DNA from: an uncultured Muribaculaceae bacterium
GTDB lineage: Bacteria; Bacteroidota; Bacteroidia; Bacteroidales; Muribaculaceae
Reading direction: 5' to 3'
Assembly: GCA_910586595.1 (NCBI GenBank)
Contig: CAJUJB010000001.1
Span: forward strand, 2,638-66,637
DNA: 64,000 nucleotides
Shown here: one piece after another, positions 17,620 to 27,351 of the stretch
Numbering within the stretch: position 1 is the first letter of the stretch
How the letters are laid out: each line of letters starts with the position of its first letter
Made by a program: the position numbers and the translations under genes
The notes under the pieces: generated by a model
What the model was told of the DNA's origin: nothing
The model's database searches: none
The model's input: the letters and a program-made list of their open reading frames with translations, nothing else

Positions 17620-18702
17620 TTATTTTTCTGAGTAATTGTGCACGTCGAGCTGAGGGAAGGGGAAGGATATACCGGCCTCGGGGAGCTCATTGTAGATACG
17701 CTCGTTTATGGAGAAGAATACTCCCCAGAAATCAGACGAACGTGTCCATGCGCGTATCTGAAGATCGACACTGCTGGCACCGAGAGAGAGGACATTCACC
17801 GTAGGCGAGCAATCGGCAGGCTTGCTCACAAGTGAGGCAGCCGAGGGGATGGGTGCAATCTCAGGCTTGATGTGGTGGGCAGCTCCGAACATACGGCCAA
17901 AGAAACCGGGGCGTTTCTCCTCTGCAACCGGAGCTTCCTCCACGGTTGACTCGGCGGCTTTGGCCCGCTCTGCGCGATCATCTGCAATAAACTGTTTTAC
18001 GATGCGGCTGTCGGAGCGGAGAATCTCAAGAATTTTCTCGCGGGCAACCTGCACACTATCGCCATAGCTGATTCCGACCGTCCACTCCACACGACGGTAG
18101 TCTTCGCGGGATGCATTGTTAATCGAGCCAGTCGACAGACCGCCATTAGGAATAATGATGGCTTTGTTGTCTCCGGTGGTGATGATGGTATGGAAAATCT
18201 GTATTTCCTGCACTGTACCGGCAAAGCCCTGGGCCTCGATGAAGTCACCGATCTTATAGGGCTTCAGAAGGAGGATGAGCACACCACCCGCGAAATTCTG
18301 AAGGGTTCCGCTCAGAGCCATACCGATGGCAACGCCGGCAGAGGCAAAGATCGCGATAAAGGAGGATGTCTCGACACCCAAGGTGCCTATCACTATAACT
18401 ATGAGAATAAAGTACAACACAATTCTCACCATGCTCAACACAAATGTTGCGAGCGAGCGGTCGAGACGGCGCTTGACGAATATTCCGCTTACGAAGTTGT
18501 AGAGACGGTTGATAATCAGGCGACCTACATAGAAAATTACAATCGCAATCGCCAGATTGATGGCGAAAGTCACCATAGATGTGACAAGTTTGCTCATCAG
18601 CTCATCGAAGGGGAGTGAGCGGAGCATCGACATTTCCTGACCGACGGTGGGCACCGAATCGGGGAGTGCGGCAGGGATGTCGGGAATCTGTAGATGAATC
18701 AT
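17620..18702 (-). CDS. MscS-family mechanosensitive channel
   Basis: Small-conductance type mechanosensitive channel. Membrane helices lie at about 38-62, 80-108 and 112-135. The pore helix is followed by GMALSGTLQNFAGGVLILLLKPYKIGD in outline, and the beta domain has PNGGLSTGSINNAS. A charged, alanine-rich segment of about 60 residues (about 245-305, with EEAPVAEEKRPGFFGRMFG) is inserted in the C-terminal cytoplasmic domain and is not part of the usual short MscS. It lies 1 nt after the C11 peptidase gene and 19 nt before the oligopeptidase gene. Confidence 0.92.
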   Translation of the reverse strand: MIHLQIPDIPAALPDSVPTVGQEMSMLRSLPFDELMSKLVTSMVTFAINLAIAIVIFYVGRLIINRLYNFVSGIFVKRRLDRSLATFVLSMVRIVLYFILIVIVIGTLGVETSSFIAIFASAGVAIGMALSGTLQNFAGGVLILLLKPYKIGDFIEAQGFAGTVQEIQIFHTIITTGDNKAIIIPNGGLSTGSINNASREDYRRVEWTVGISYGDSVQVAREKILEILRSDSRIVKQFIADDRAERAKAAESTVEEAPVAEEKRPGFFGRMFGAAHHIKPEIAPIPSAASLVSKPADCSPTVNVLSLGASSVDLQIRAWTRSSDFWGVFFSINERIYNELPEAGISFPFPQLDVHNYSEK

Positions 18703-18703
18703 G

Positions 18704-19909
18704 TCAATTATTAAATTTCAAAGATGAAGCGACGTCGGCATACCATCCGAGCGTATCATAATTCTTGGTTGATGCGGAGGTTGAGGTGCGTAAGATATAT
18801 GTAGAGAGGCCGCAGTGGTCGAGAAGAGGTATGGTATTCCACAGATATGGAGTGGCGGCGGCATAAAGCACACACTTGCCGAGAGCCGAGTCAAACTCTG
18901 CCAGCATTCCCTCAGCCCCGTCAAAACGGGGATTGCCCTCATCATCGATGCACAAGCCCGCCACGTAGTGCCGGAAGTCGAAGTAAGTGCACGACGATAT
19001 TGAAGTGGTCATGAAACGCTGAGGAATATAGTTAGCCGGGAAGGATGAAGCGGCTCGGGCATATATGGCGGATGCTGTTTCGGCCAGACGATCGAGACCG
19101 GAGGTTTCGATGACCGACATAGTACAGGTGCGGTCGGTGCCTGAAAAAGAGTTGTAATACTCGAAGGTATTTCTTGCGGCAGTAATCAGATCGGCTTGTC
19201 CGGTAGCAAAGAATGGTTCAAGATTGAGATCGTACCGCATACCGTAGACATGAAGCTCTGTAGCGCTGGCCACAATTTTGGGTGTCGCATGACGAAGCTC
19301 ATACATTACCTCGACCGAAGCCATGTAGCAGCAATCGAAGTATACGAAACTGAAATCCTGCGTTTCAAGCACCCGTGCGAGGGTGGTGACGTTCATTTTC
19401 TTGGCATTGCCTTCATAGCCGAAAGAACGCTTGCGTGAAGAGTCGTACTCGTCTTCAATGCCGGTCTGGAGCCATCCGTCGCCATGACTCCACAGCACGA
19501 GGCCATACTCGCGGGCTGGCGCCAAGTCTTTCATATCGTCGAAGACCTCGAGCATGCGTGTGCTCGAAACCGAAAGAGACGACGTATCGTAGACTTTGAG
19601 TGTATCTACTCCACCCTTGCGGATCTCGAGCAGAAGAGGATCGGAATACGGGCCGGCGTTGTATACGAGCAGACGCCCATCATTGCCTATAGCACCAGCA
19701 TCGGCGCCGGTACGCATCTCCTCAATGTCCATCTCGTTATATCGGGAGGTGCCGAGGTTATTGTCGGCAACCTGATATACAAGCACAGTACGGCCCACTT
19801 CGCTCGCAGGGAGTGGAGTGGGCTCGTCCGGGCCGTCGCACGACACAATGAGTGCCGCGCAGACGGCGATTAAAGTTATTGCTATGTTTATTCGGATTTT
19901 TCTTGCCAT
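18704..19909 (-). CDS. Clostripain-like C11 cysteine peptidase lipoprotein
   Basis: Predicted surface or periplasmic cysteine peptidase of family C11. The signal peptide ends IVSC (Cys24), followed by an acidic linker. The catalytic histidine is in LWSHGDGW (His142) and the cysteine in YFDCCYMASVE (Cys194 by position relative to the family D-x-C motif). C11 enzymes usually cut after Arg or Lys. It is the first gene of a long minus-strand run and has a strong promoter directly upstream. Confidence 0.88.
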   Translation of the reverse strand: MARKIRINIAITLIAVCAALIVSCDGPDEPTPLPASEVGRTVLVYQVADNNLGTSRYNEMDIEEMRTGADAGAIGNDGRLLVYNAGPYSDPLLLEIRKGGVDTLKVYDTSSLSVSSTRMLEVFDDMKDLAPAREYGLVLWSHGDGWLQTGIEDEYDSSRKRSFGYEGNAKKMNVTTLARVLETQDFSFVYFDCCYMASVEVMYELRHATPKIVASATELHVYGMRYDLNLEPFFATGQADLITAARNTFEYYNSFSGTDRTCTMSVIETSGLDRLAETASAIYARAASSFPANYIPQRFMTTSISSCTYFDFRHYVAGLCIDDEGNPRFDGAEGMLAEFDSALGKCVLYAAATPYLWNTIPLLDHCGLSTYILRTSTSASTKNYDTLGWYADVASSLKFNN

Positions 19910-19916
19910 AATTGCA

Positions 19917-19946
19917 CAAAATTACGAAAAATCCGCGAATTGACAA
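19917..19946 (-). promoter_or_regulatory. Promoter of the C11 peptidase operon
   Basis: Minus-strand TTG (19946-19944), a 19-nt spacer, then TAATTTTG (19924-19917). The transcript start would fall at about 19910, one base from the ATG at 19909, so the mRNA would be almost leaderless. Confidence 0.65.
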
Positions 19947-19962
19947 AAGCCCTTAAGGCTTC

Positions 19963-22755
19963 TTAACGCACAGCGACCTTAGAGGCGTGGCCATCGATAC
20001 GGACGATGTATACACCGGCGGGTACATGGAGTGATGACATCTGACGACCAGATAGATCGAAGACATCAACAGAGCTGTATTCGCCGACGATTACAATCTC
20101 TCCCGCACCACCTACGGCAAAAGCCTTGGGAACTGAAGGAGACACAGCCTCGGGGGCCTCGACACCGGTAACTGCCTTCGACGCATAGACTGCAAAACCA
20201 TTGGCAGGAACAGTGACAGATACATTAGAGCCGGAGGCCTTGAGCTCGGGTGTGAAGCCATCGGAAGCCCATATGAGCTGAGAGTTTTCAGGCGACAGAT
20301 TCACCGGAGTAGCCTCAACGGCCAGCGCATCGCCTGAAATAGCCGGATTGATAAACGCGATAATTTCCTTATCGCCGGCGGTGAGGCGCATAGTGCGGCC
20401 ACGGTTGAAGCGTATGCCCAGACCTGACGGCGAGAATGTAGCGTTGCGATCCATAAGCTCCGGATTAATCATGCGGAGATTGATCATTGCTGCATAGGTA
20501 TCCATCAGATATTTCTTATGAGGATCGTCGAGCCAGCGCCAGTCTACAATTTTTGGAGATGTGTCATTGTCGCCACTGCCGTCGGGTTTCGATTTGGCAT
20601 TCTGTGTATTACCAAGTTCGCCGAACATCCACACCATCTTCGGGCCAGGTGTAAGCAGCATCTGCACGGCAAGTGCAGCCAGACGATTGTACATCACGGT
20701 CTCGTCGTCGATAACAGGTTCACTTCCGAAAGATATGCACTTGAAGCCCATACGCTGCTCGTCGTGGCTCTCGGCATAAGATACGGTCGAACCCCAGGGG
20801 CGACCACTATCGCTCGACGACAGGAACCGGTTGAGATTATTGTTTCCGTCATCCCAACCCATAGTGTACTGGCAAGATGCATCATTTATATTGGCCCACT
20901 GGAGCTGTCCGTCCTCACCGAGGACTTTTTCTTCCTGAGCACCTGCAAGGAGCTCGTTGATATGTATGCCATCGGGCTTAACAGACTTGATCACGTTGTG
21001 GAGCCGGATCATGCGGTCGATTCGGTTCTGATTATAGGCATCCGTACCGGCCGAATAGCTGTCGTTGTCACCAAGACCCTTCACGAGGTCGAAGCGGAAA
21101 CCGTCGACATTATATTTTTCAAGCCAGTACTTGAGGGCGTCGGTCCATTGCTGCTGAACAAGAGGATGACCTTGGTTCCAGTCGTTGAGCACGCTCCAAG
21201 CGTGGGGCGCGGTCTTGTTATAGAACGGATTGGTGTCAATGGGATACATCTGGTACCAGGGGTGGAGGCCGTCGCTCTGGTTGAATACAATGTCAAGTAT
21301 GACAGCGATGCCGTTGCGGTGGCATTCCTCGATAAAGTCCTTATAGTCTTTAGGCGAACCGTAGGCCTTGTCGGGAGCCATGTAGAAATTGGTATTATAA
21401 CCCCATGAGTTGTTGCCGTTGAACTCCATTATAGGCATGAGCTCCACAGCGTTGAAGCCAAGATTCTTGATATACGGAATTTTCTCGATGGCCTTCTTCA
21501 CCGTACCGGCACCGTTGGCTGCACCGTTGATTCCGGTGAAGTCGCGGAAGAGCATCTCATAGATCACGAGATTATCGTGGGCGGGGATGGTGAAGTCGGA
21601 GAACTCGTAGTTGTCGATGTCGCCACGATAGGCAGCCATCATTATATTCTCGTAGGGGCTTCCGGGATGCTTGGGGCTATCGGGCCAGATTGTGCGGTTG
21701 ATATACCGGTCGTTATAGCAGTCGAGAACCAGATGTGCATAGGGGTCCGCAACTTTGTAGGTGTCATCTACCACATAGTAATATGAATACCACTGGTCAT
21801 CAGCCAGCCCGGATACAGTTGTCCAGAAATACCGGTTGCCTTCATAATCCTGATACTTCATGAGGTTTTTGTCGAGAATCTCATAGTTATCCCAGGAGGG
21901 CACAAGCACCACGCTGAACTTGCCGGGGGCAGCGAGACAGAATGTCACCGTACCATCGGCATTCTTGACGGCACCCATCTTAGGTACGCCGCCAGGATAG
22001 TCCTGTCGCATTGAAGCGTCGGGGTAGCTGATCTCGATCGACTCAGAATACTTCACACCATTGTAGGTAGTCGAACCTTCAACGATGTAATTACCAGCTT
22101 CAGTAAAGCTGTATTTTGCCGAGAGGGATGTGGTTCCGGTTTTGGAGGCGAACTGCTTACCGTTGACACTCAAGGCAAGATCGGCAGCCTGAGTCGACTG
22201 GAGGGTGAATGTAATATCGGTAGGGCCGCTAATCACGCGGTCGGGGTAATCGGCCGAAAGCTCTATTGCAAATCCATCGAAAAGTACATCGACAAAAATG
22301 TCGCCACCTCTGCTGGTCTTACCTTCTTTAGAGCCGTCGGCATTACGGAATACAATGGCAATCTGCTTGATGTACTCGGTCGGATCGGACATGCCGAAAT
22401 AAGTACGGAGGTCGCCGATCTCCAACGAATAAGTATTCGCAGCAACGTAGGTAAGGCGGTTCTTGTCGGTATTGGCCGCCTGCTCGTCGCCAGTATTAGG
22501 CCATGGCGTAACTGTGTATTTCCAGTCACTGGAGTTGGCGCTCTTGTTGGTAATGACCCCGATATGGGCGTATACGTCAACAGAAGAAGAGAGATTAGCC
22601 AATCCGCGGTTACCGAGTGAAGAATTGGCATTATAGGTGAGAACCACACCCTGACTACTTTCCTGCAAGGGAGAAGGTGTCGTTGTCACCAACTGGGCTG
22701 CCGCTACGCCTGTAAGCGCCAACAGAGCCAGCACGATTGAGAAGAATCGTTTCAT
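19963..22755 (-). CDS. Secreted GH13 alpha-amylase/pullulanase-like enzyme
   Basis: Large (930 residues) exported starch-type glycoside hydrolase. A signal peptide is followed by beta-rich N-terminal domains (to about 245) and a CBM48-like domain (about 250-380). The GH13 barrel has the motifs DIVFNQ, DGFRFD (nucleophile Asp556), INELLAG (acid/base Glu601) and ESHDEQ (Asp665). The first motif has Gln where many GH13 enzymes have His. After the C-domain, the last 45 residues carry VDVFDLSGRQM and PAGVYIVRIDG, a sorting-domain-like tail. The gene is monocistronic. Confidence 0.92.
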   Translation of the reverse strand: MKRFFSIVLALLALTGVAAAQLVTTTPSPLQESSQGVVLTYNANSSLGNRGLANLSSSVDVYAHIGVITNKSANSSDWKYTVTPWPNTGDEQAANTDKNRLTYVAANTYSLEIGDLRTYFGMSDPTEYIKQIAIVFRNADGSKEGKTSRGGDIFVDVLFDGFAIELSADYPDRVISGPTDITFTLQSTQAADLALSVNGKQFASKTGTTSLSAKYSFTEAGNYIVEGSTTYNGVKYSESIEISYPDASMRQDYPGGVPKMGAVKNADGTVTFCLAAPGKFSVVLVPSWDNYEILDKNLMKYQDYEGNRYFWTTVSGLADDQWYSYYYVVDDTYKVADPYAHLVLDCYNDRYINRTIWPDSPKHPGSPYENIMMAAYRGDIDNYEFSDFTIPAHDNLVIYEMLFRDFTGINGAANGAGTVKKAIEKIPYIKNLGFNAVELMPIMEFNGNNSWGYNTNFYMAPDKAYGSPKDYKDFIEECHRNGIAVILDIVFNQSDGLHPWYQMYPIDTNPFYNKTAPHAWSVLNDWNQGHPLVQQQWTDALKYWLEKYNVDGFRFDLVKGLGDNDSYSAGTDAYNQNRIDRMIRLHNVIKSVKPDGIHINELLAGAQEEKVLGEDGQLQWANINDASCQYTMGWDDGNNNLNRFLSSSDSGRPWGSTVSYAESHDEQRMGFKCISFGSEPVIDDETVMYNRLAALAVQMLLTPGPKMVWMFGELGNTQNAKSKPDGSGDNDTSPKIVDWRWLDDPHKKYLMDTYAAMINLRMINPELMDRNATFSPSGLGIRFNRGRTMRLTAGDKEIIAFINPAISGDALAVEATPVNLSPENSQLIWASDGFTPELKASGSNVSVTVPANGFAVYASKAVTGVEAPEAVSPSVPKAFAVGGAGEIVIVGEYSSVDVFDLSGRQMSSLHVPAGVYIVRIDGHASKVAVR

Positions 22756-22817
22756 TAAAAAACAGTGGTTTGGTTAAGTAAGTGTTTATGATATATAAGT
22801 AAGGTATGTATCCGGTG

Positions 22818-22825
22818 CAAAGATA
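22818..22825 (-). promoter_or_regulatory. Candidate -7 box for the GH13 gene
   Basis: The minus strand reads TATCTTTG, matching TAnnTTTG, giving a leader of about 56 nt. No clear -33 box was seen. Confidence 0.4.
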
Positions 22826-22953
22826 AGCATAAAAGAGGAATTAAACAGCGCTTAGAGAGGCCTGTGGAAGGTTTATACGCATTATTATAGTTAATTAATA
22901 TTAAATTATTTGGTTTATATTACACAAAACCAATCAAAATGTGAAGAAATATG

Positions 22954-22961
22954 TAACTTTG
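22954..22961 (+). promoter_or_regulatory. Candidate -7 box for the 23037 gene
   Basis: TAACTTTG followed by C matches the consensus. It would give a leader of about 70 nt to the ATG at 23037. Confidence 0.45.
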
Positions 22962-23036
22962 CGCTGTATTATTTCCAGCAGGCGTCAAATGGACAGCCTG
23001 TTTTACTTGACAATATCAATCCCTTTTCATTATCAC

Positions 23037-24875
23037 ATGAAACATTTCTACTCCCTTGTGTTTGCATTGGTAACTCTCCTGTTCCCATTTGCAAGTTCAG
23101 CTCAGGAAATCACTATTAAAGTCGATGTTCCGAATGCTGACGCTGTGACCATCACTCTTGCCAACCAGCCTGTTCCAGTTGTTACCGGCATCAATGAATA
23201 TGCCGCCAAAGCCTACGACCAGCTTCTCATCGAACCTACCGAAGGCTATCTTCTGACAAAGGTAATTGAATTCGGCGGTTGGGAAACCCGAGTAACCGGA
23301 TCTTACTCCACTTATCTTTCCGAGAGCTACAATGGTGGCACCCTCAAACTCTTTACATACCTTGAAGAGGAGTATTACGACTCGACTTTCGAGCTTTATC
23401 TCGACAATCCCGACAGAATCGCCGTACGCTTCTCCGGCACTTACCGCCTTGTAAGCAACGTTGAGACCGGCTGGAATACCGTAAAATACTCATCTATGGA
23501 TGAAATCGCGGTTGATGTTACGGCTGCTTATTACGGCGATGCCCTCTACCAAGTGCTGAAAGATGGCGAATCAGTGCCCTTCAGCTATGGCACCGCTTCA
23601 ATCACCCTCTCACAGGATCTTAAAATCGAAGTTTTCGCAAACTTCCCCGAAATAAAAGTACCTGTACACTTCACCATTGTCAACCCCGGCACCGAGGGCT
23701 ATATTTCAAAGATGACCCTTGACGGCGAAACAATTTCTCCTGAAGTATATCTGGCCGATGACTTTGAAGTACAGCTTGGCTCTAAAATTGTACTCACAGC
23801 CAACTCCAACGACTACAAGCTCAACAGCTTTACTGTAAATGGCCAAACCGAATACTTCTATTACACCTACAACACCGTTGTGACCGGCGAAACGAATTTT
23901 GTGCTTGACGCAAAGGCTTATACCCAGTCAACTAAAATCATCAACATCACCAACGCCGACCTCGTGACCCTTTACCGCGGCCAGTCGTACAATAACGACA
24001 CACTGTTTGTCCATGAAGGTGTCAACGAATACCCCTACAGCACCGGTAGCCCTGTAATCGCCGTAGTTGCCAAAACAGGCGCCTACATCGCCACACTTAC
24101 CGATGGTGACAAAGATCTGCTCGAGGACTACAACACCTATAACACCAGCTTCTCACTTGAAGATGAAGGCGAACTCACCATCGTTGCCGAGAAACTCACT
24201 CTTGACAAGAAGGTAGTTGTTTATATCGACGACCTCTCGAAGGCAAACACCTACTTCTCGTTCTACAACTATAACCGCGAGCAATTCGCAGTAAACAGCG
24301 GCTACAACATCATTGAGTACTACGACGGCTATGTGCCTTTTGCTATGGCATGGTACGGAGCCCCCTTCAATAACCTCTACCTCAACGGCGAGAAACAGGA
24401 AGGCATGTACGGCAGCGACACCAACTACCAGCTCGATCCGACTGATGGCGATGTATACAAAGTATTCTTCACCTGCGACCCCGAGCCTCTGGCACTTACC
24501 TTCGAGTGCGACGCCGAAACTGCCGTAACCGCCACCACAGATATTCTCACTCCGGTAGCCGACCTCAACAGCACAATGAATGTCTTACCGAGCACACTTG
24601 TCAAAATTTCAGCAGAACCCGGCAAGAAAGTTGCAGTAACCGTTGGCAACGCACCTGCAGAGGACGTTGAAGAACTGGAATTCGTTGTAGAGGCCGACGT
24701 CACAGTCAAGATCTCCGACATCAGCACAACCGCTGTAGAGAATGTTGCTGTAAGCGAATTTGAAAACACCGATGTATACAACCTCCAGGGTATCCGTGTT
24801 GCAGACAAAGCAGACTTCGACGCACTGCCCGCCGGCATCTACATCGTAAACGGAACTAAAATTGTTAAAGAATAA
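23037..24875 (+). CDS. Secreted beta-rich protein with C-terminal sorting-like tail
   Basis: No known enzyme family recognised. The ATG at 23037 begins a clear signal peptide (KHFYSLVFALVTLLFPF, ending SSAQ); an upstream in-frame start at 22941 overlaps the promoter box and is rejected. The 612-residue mature part is acidic, aromatic-rich and beta-rich. Its loosely repeated modules of about 100 residues each open with a phrase such as ADAVTITLANQP or ADLVTLYRGQS, then a GVNEY-type turn. The end carries VYNLQGIRVAD and LPAGIYIVNG, matching the type A sorting-domain pattern. Probably a surface or secreted adhesin-like or binding protein; role unknown. Confidence 0.75.
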   Translation: MKHFYSLVFALVTLLFPFASSAQEITIKVDVPNADAVTITLANQPVPVVTGINEYAAKAYDQLLIEPTEGYLLTKVIEFGGWETRVTGSYSTYLSESYNGGTLKLFTYLEEEYYDSTFELYLDNPDRIAVRFSGTYRLVSNVETGWNTVKYSSMDEIAVDVTAAYYGDALYQVLKDGESVPFSYGTASITLSQDLKIEVFANFPEIKVPVHFTIVNPGTEGYISKMTLDGETISPEVYLADDFEVQLGSKIVLTANSNDYKLNSFTVNGQTEYFYYTYNTVVTGETNFVLDAKAYTQSTKIINITNADLVTLYRGQSYNNDTLFVHEGVNEYPYSTGSPVIAVVAKTGAYIATLTDGDKDLLEDYNTYNTSFSLEDEGELTIVAEKLTLDKKVVVYIDDLSKANTYFSFYNYNREQFAVNSGYNIIEYYDGYVPFAMAWYGAPFNNLYLNGEKQEGMYGSDTNYQLDPTDGDVYKVFFTCDPEPLALTFECDAETAVTATTDILTPVADLNSTMNVLPSTLVKISAEPGKKVAVTVGNAPAEDVEELEFVVEADVTVKISDISTTAVENVAVSEFENTDVYNLQGIRVADKADFDALPAGIYIVNGTKIVKE

Positions 24876-25041
24876 AGGAAACCTAACACAATTCTATTAG
24901 GATATGGAGCTCCCCGTCGTGAGACTTTTCCCTTTTTAAGCAGAAGAGATAAACAGCGGGCCACACATGGCTGACATAGGCCATCCGCACATCTCCACTC
25001 GCACCATAATCCAAAGTAAACACTCTTCTTATCAATCATCT

Positions 25042-27321
25042 ATGCGTTCTACATTATTGATTCTTGCATTAGCCACCGCCGGAGCAATGGCGGCAGGCAA
25101 CGCACTTGACCTTGGCAGCCGCATGCGCCTCCGTAATCAACAGAGCGGATTCGGGCAAGGTATTCAACTCAGTGATGGAAAAGCCCGCGTACGCCGCGCA
25201 GCTGCTCCACAAACCAACTCAACATCGTATGGCTTCGCCAAACTTGCACCAGACGCCGATCTTGACTCGCTTGCCTCACTTGGACTGGAGGTAATGTCGG
25301 AGCGCGGGGGCATCGCCGTTGTCTCTTTCCCGACAGAGAATATCGAGGCAATCGCAGCAGCCGACGGAGTAATCCGTCTCCAACTCTCACAAGAACTTCA
25401 GCCCAAACTCGACAAAGCCCGCGCAAGCGCCGGTGTAGACAAAATACATGCCGGTATTGATCTTCCGCAGGCCTACACCGGCAAAGGTGTGGTATGCGGC
25501 ATTGTCGACGGAGGTATGGACCCCAACCACATCAACTTCAAAGATGCGGACGGAAATACCCGTGTGAAATCGTTTGCTTACCGACGCTACAACGACGCTG
25601 GCACCCAAATGCTGTCGTCGACCTACACTCCAGAGCAACTTCCGAACTTCACAACCGACGATGCCACCGCCTACCACGGTACACATACAATGGGTATCAT
25701 GGCCGGCGGTTACCGCGGTGATGTAAAACTTACACGCGCCACCGGAGAGGATGGCAACATCGTGCTCACCACCGATGCAAACCCATACTATGGTGTTGCA
25801 TACGATGCCGACATCGCCGCCTCATGCGGTACACTTCAGGATGCCTTTATCGCCTACGGTGTATCGGGCATACTTGACTACAGCTATGAACACCGTCAAC
25901 CGGCGGTAGTCAATCTGTCGCTCGGCAGCAATCTCGGCCCCCACGACGGACGAGGAATGCTCTCCCAGTACCTCGCAGCCGAGGCCAACTCCGGCTACGG
26001 AATTTTCTGTATCTCTTCGGGCAACGAAGGCGATCTCCCCATCGCCCTCAACAAGACTTTTGCCGAAGGCGACACGGTGCTAAAAACCTTCGTCCGTCCT
26101 TACGTATACGGCCCCGAAAATGCCAACCTCCGCTATGGAACAATCAATGTATACTCGGAAGACGACAGTGAATTTGAACTGCAGGCAGTTATTTTCAATC
26201 AGTCACGTGGCCGTGAGATACTGCGAATCCCCATGCAAGGCAATACCGAAGGACAAGCACTTTACTACGTCAGCAGCTCTGATTACGGCGAAGGCACCGT
26301 ATCGGGCAATCTTGCCAAGGCCTTCGACGGCTACATCGGCGTAGGCTCGATGATTGATGAAGAGACCGGTCGATTCTATGCCATCGTTGACTACTTTACC
26401 GAAGACAACCAGACAACGAATGCCGACGGTAATTATATACTTGGCCTGATCGTAAGCCATAAGCCTGGTAAGCGCGTCGATATTTTCTGCGACGGCCTCT
26501 ACACCGATCTTAACGGCTATGGTGTCGAGGGTTGGAGCGACGGCAGCTGCAACGGCTCAATCAGCGACCTTGCCACCACCCCGCTGGCTATAATCGTAGG
26601 CTCATATGATACCCGCGACAGCTGGACATCGCTCGACCGCAATGCTTATGGATATGACGGGCTCTTTGAAGATGGCACGATCAGCGAATTTTCTTCGTAT
26701 GGCACTCTTGCCGACGGCCGCAACCTCCCTCACATCTGCGCACCCGGCGCGACAGTAATTTCATCAACCAGCACACACTTTGTGCAGAACGCAGGCAACG
26801 GTATCTCTGCCGCATATCTCCAGGCAAGTGTGAAGACCGACAGCCGCACCGATTACTGGGAACAGATGGCCGGAACTTCGATGGCAACCCCAGTGGTGGC
26901 CGGAGCAATCGCCCTCTGGCTTGAGGCAGACCCGACCCTGACCACCGAAGAGGTGCTTGCCATCATACAGAAAACTGCCACCGTCGACGAGGATGTGCTT
27001 ACCACAGGTGACCCCGTGCAGTGGGGCGCAGGAAAATTCAACGCCTATGCAGGCCTCAAAGAGGTGCTTGGCCTCACCGGAATAAGTTCTGTGCGCGCCG
27101 ACAACGGTACTCCCATCCTCACTTCAGACGGTGACCGCCGTTTTGAGGTATTCCTTTCCGGAGCAAAGAATCTCGACGTGCATGTGCATGACATGGCCGG
27201 CCGAACAATAGCCGCTACAGATGCTGACGGCGACCAAACCATCATCGACCTCTCAGGCGTGGCTGCCGGAGTATACGCAGTGACCGTCAACGGCAACACC
27301 GTCCGCGTAATAGTTAAATAA
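25042..27321 (+). CDS. Secreted subtilisin-like serine protease (S8)
   Basis: Exported subtilase of 759 residues. The ATG at 25042 starts a signal peptide (MRSTLLILALATAGAMA). The triad is visible: VDGG (Asp156), YHGTHTMG (His212) and GTSMATPVVAG (Ser613). The large gap between His and Ser holds an inserted beta domain (about 340-470), as in PA-domain or lantibiotic-type subtilases. The oxyanion region VNLSLGSN is present. The tail VHVHDMAGRTI plus AAGVYAVTVNG resembles a sorting domain. It precedes the LRR gene by 30 nt and may be co-transcribed with it. Confidence 0.93.
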   Translation: MRSTLLILALATAGAMAAGNALDLGSRMRLRNQQSGFGQGIQLSDGKARVRRAAAPQTNSTSYGFAKLAPDADLDSLASLGLEVMSERGGIAVVSFPTENIEAIAAADGVIRLQLSQELQPKLDKARASAGVDKIHAGIDLPQAYTGKGVVCGIVDGGMDPNHINFKDADGNTRVKSFAYRRYNDAGTQMLSSTYTPEQLPNFTTDDATAYHGTHTMGIMAGGYRGDVKLTRATGEDGNIVLTTDANPYYGVAYDADIAASCGTLQDAFIAYGVSGILDYSYEHRQPAVVNLSLGSNLGPHDGRGMLSQYLAAEANSGYGIFCISSGNEGDLPIALNKTFAEGDTVLKTFVRPYVYGPENANLRYGTINVYSEDDSEFELQAVIFNQSRGREILRIPMQGNTEGQALYYVSSSDYGEGTVSGNLAKAFDGYIGVGSMIDEETGRFYAIVDYFTEDNQTTNADGNYILGLIVSHKPGKRVDIFCDGLYTDLNGYGVEGWSDGSCNGSISDLATTPLAIIVGSYDTRDSWTSLDRNAYGYDGLFEDGTISEFSSYGTLADGRNLPHICAPGATVISSTSTHFVQNAGNGISAAYLQASVKTDSRTDYWEQMAGTSMATPVVAGAIALWLEADPTLTTEEVLAIIQKTATVDEDVLTTGDPVQWGAGKFNAYAGLKEVLGLTGISSVRADNGTPILTSDGDRRFEVFLSGAKNLDVHVHDMAGRTIAATDADGDQTIIDLSGVAAGVYAVTVNGNTVRVIVK

Positions 27322-27351
27322 CCGACAACATAACAATCATTATAATACGCT

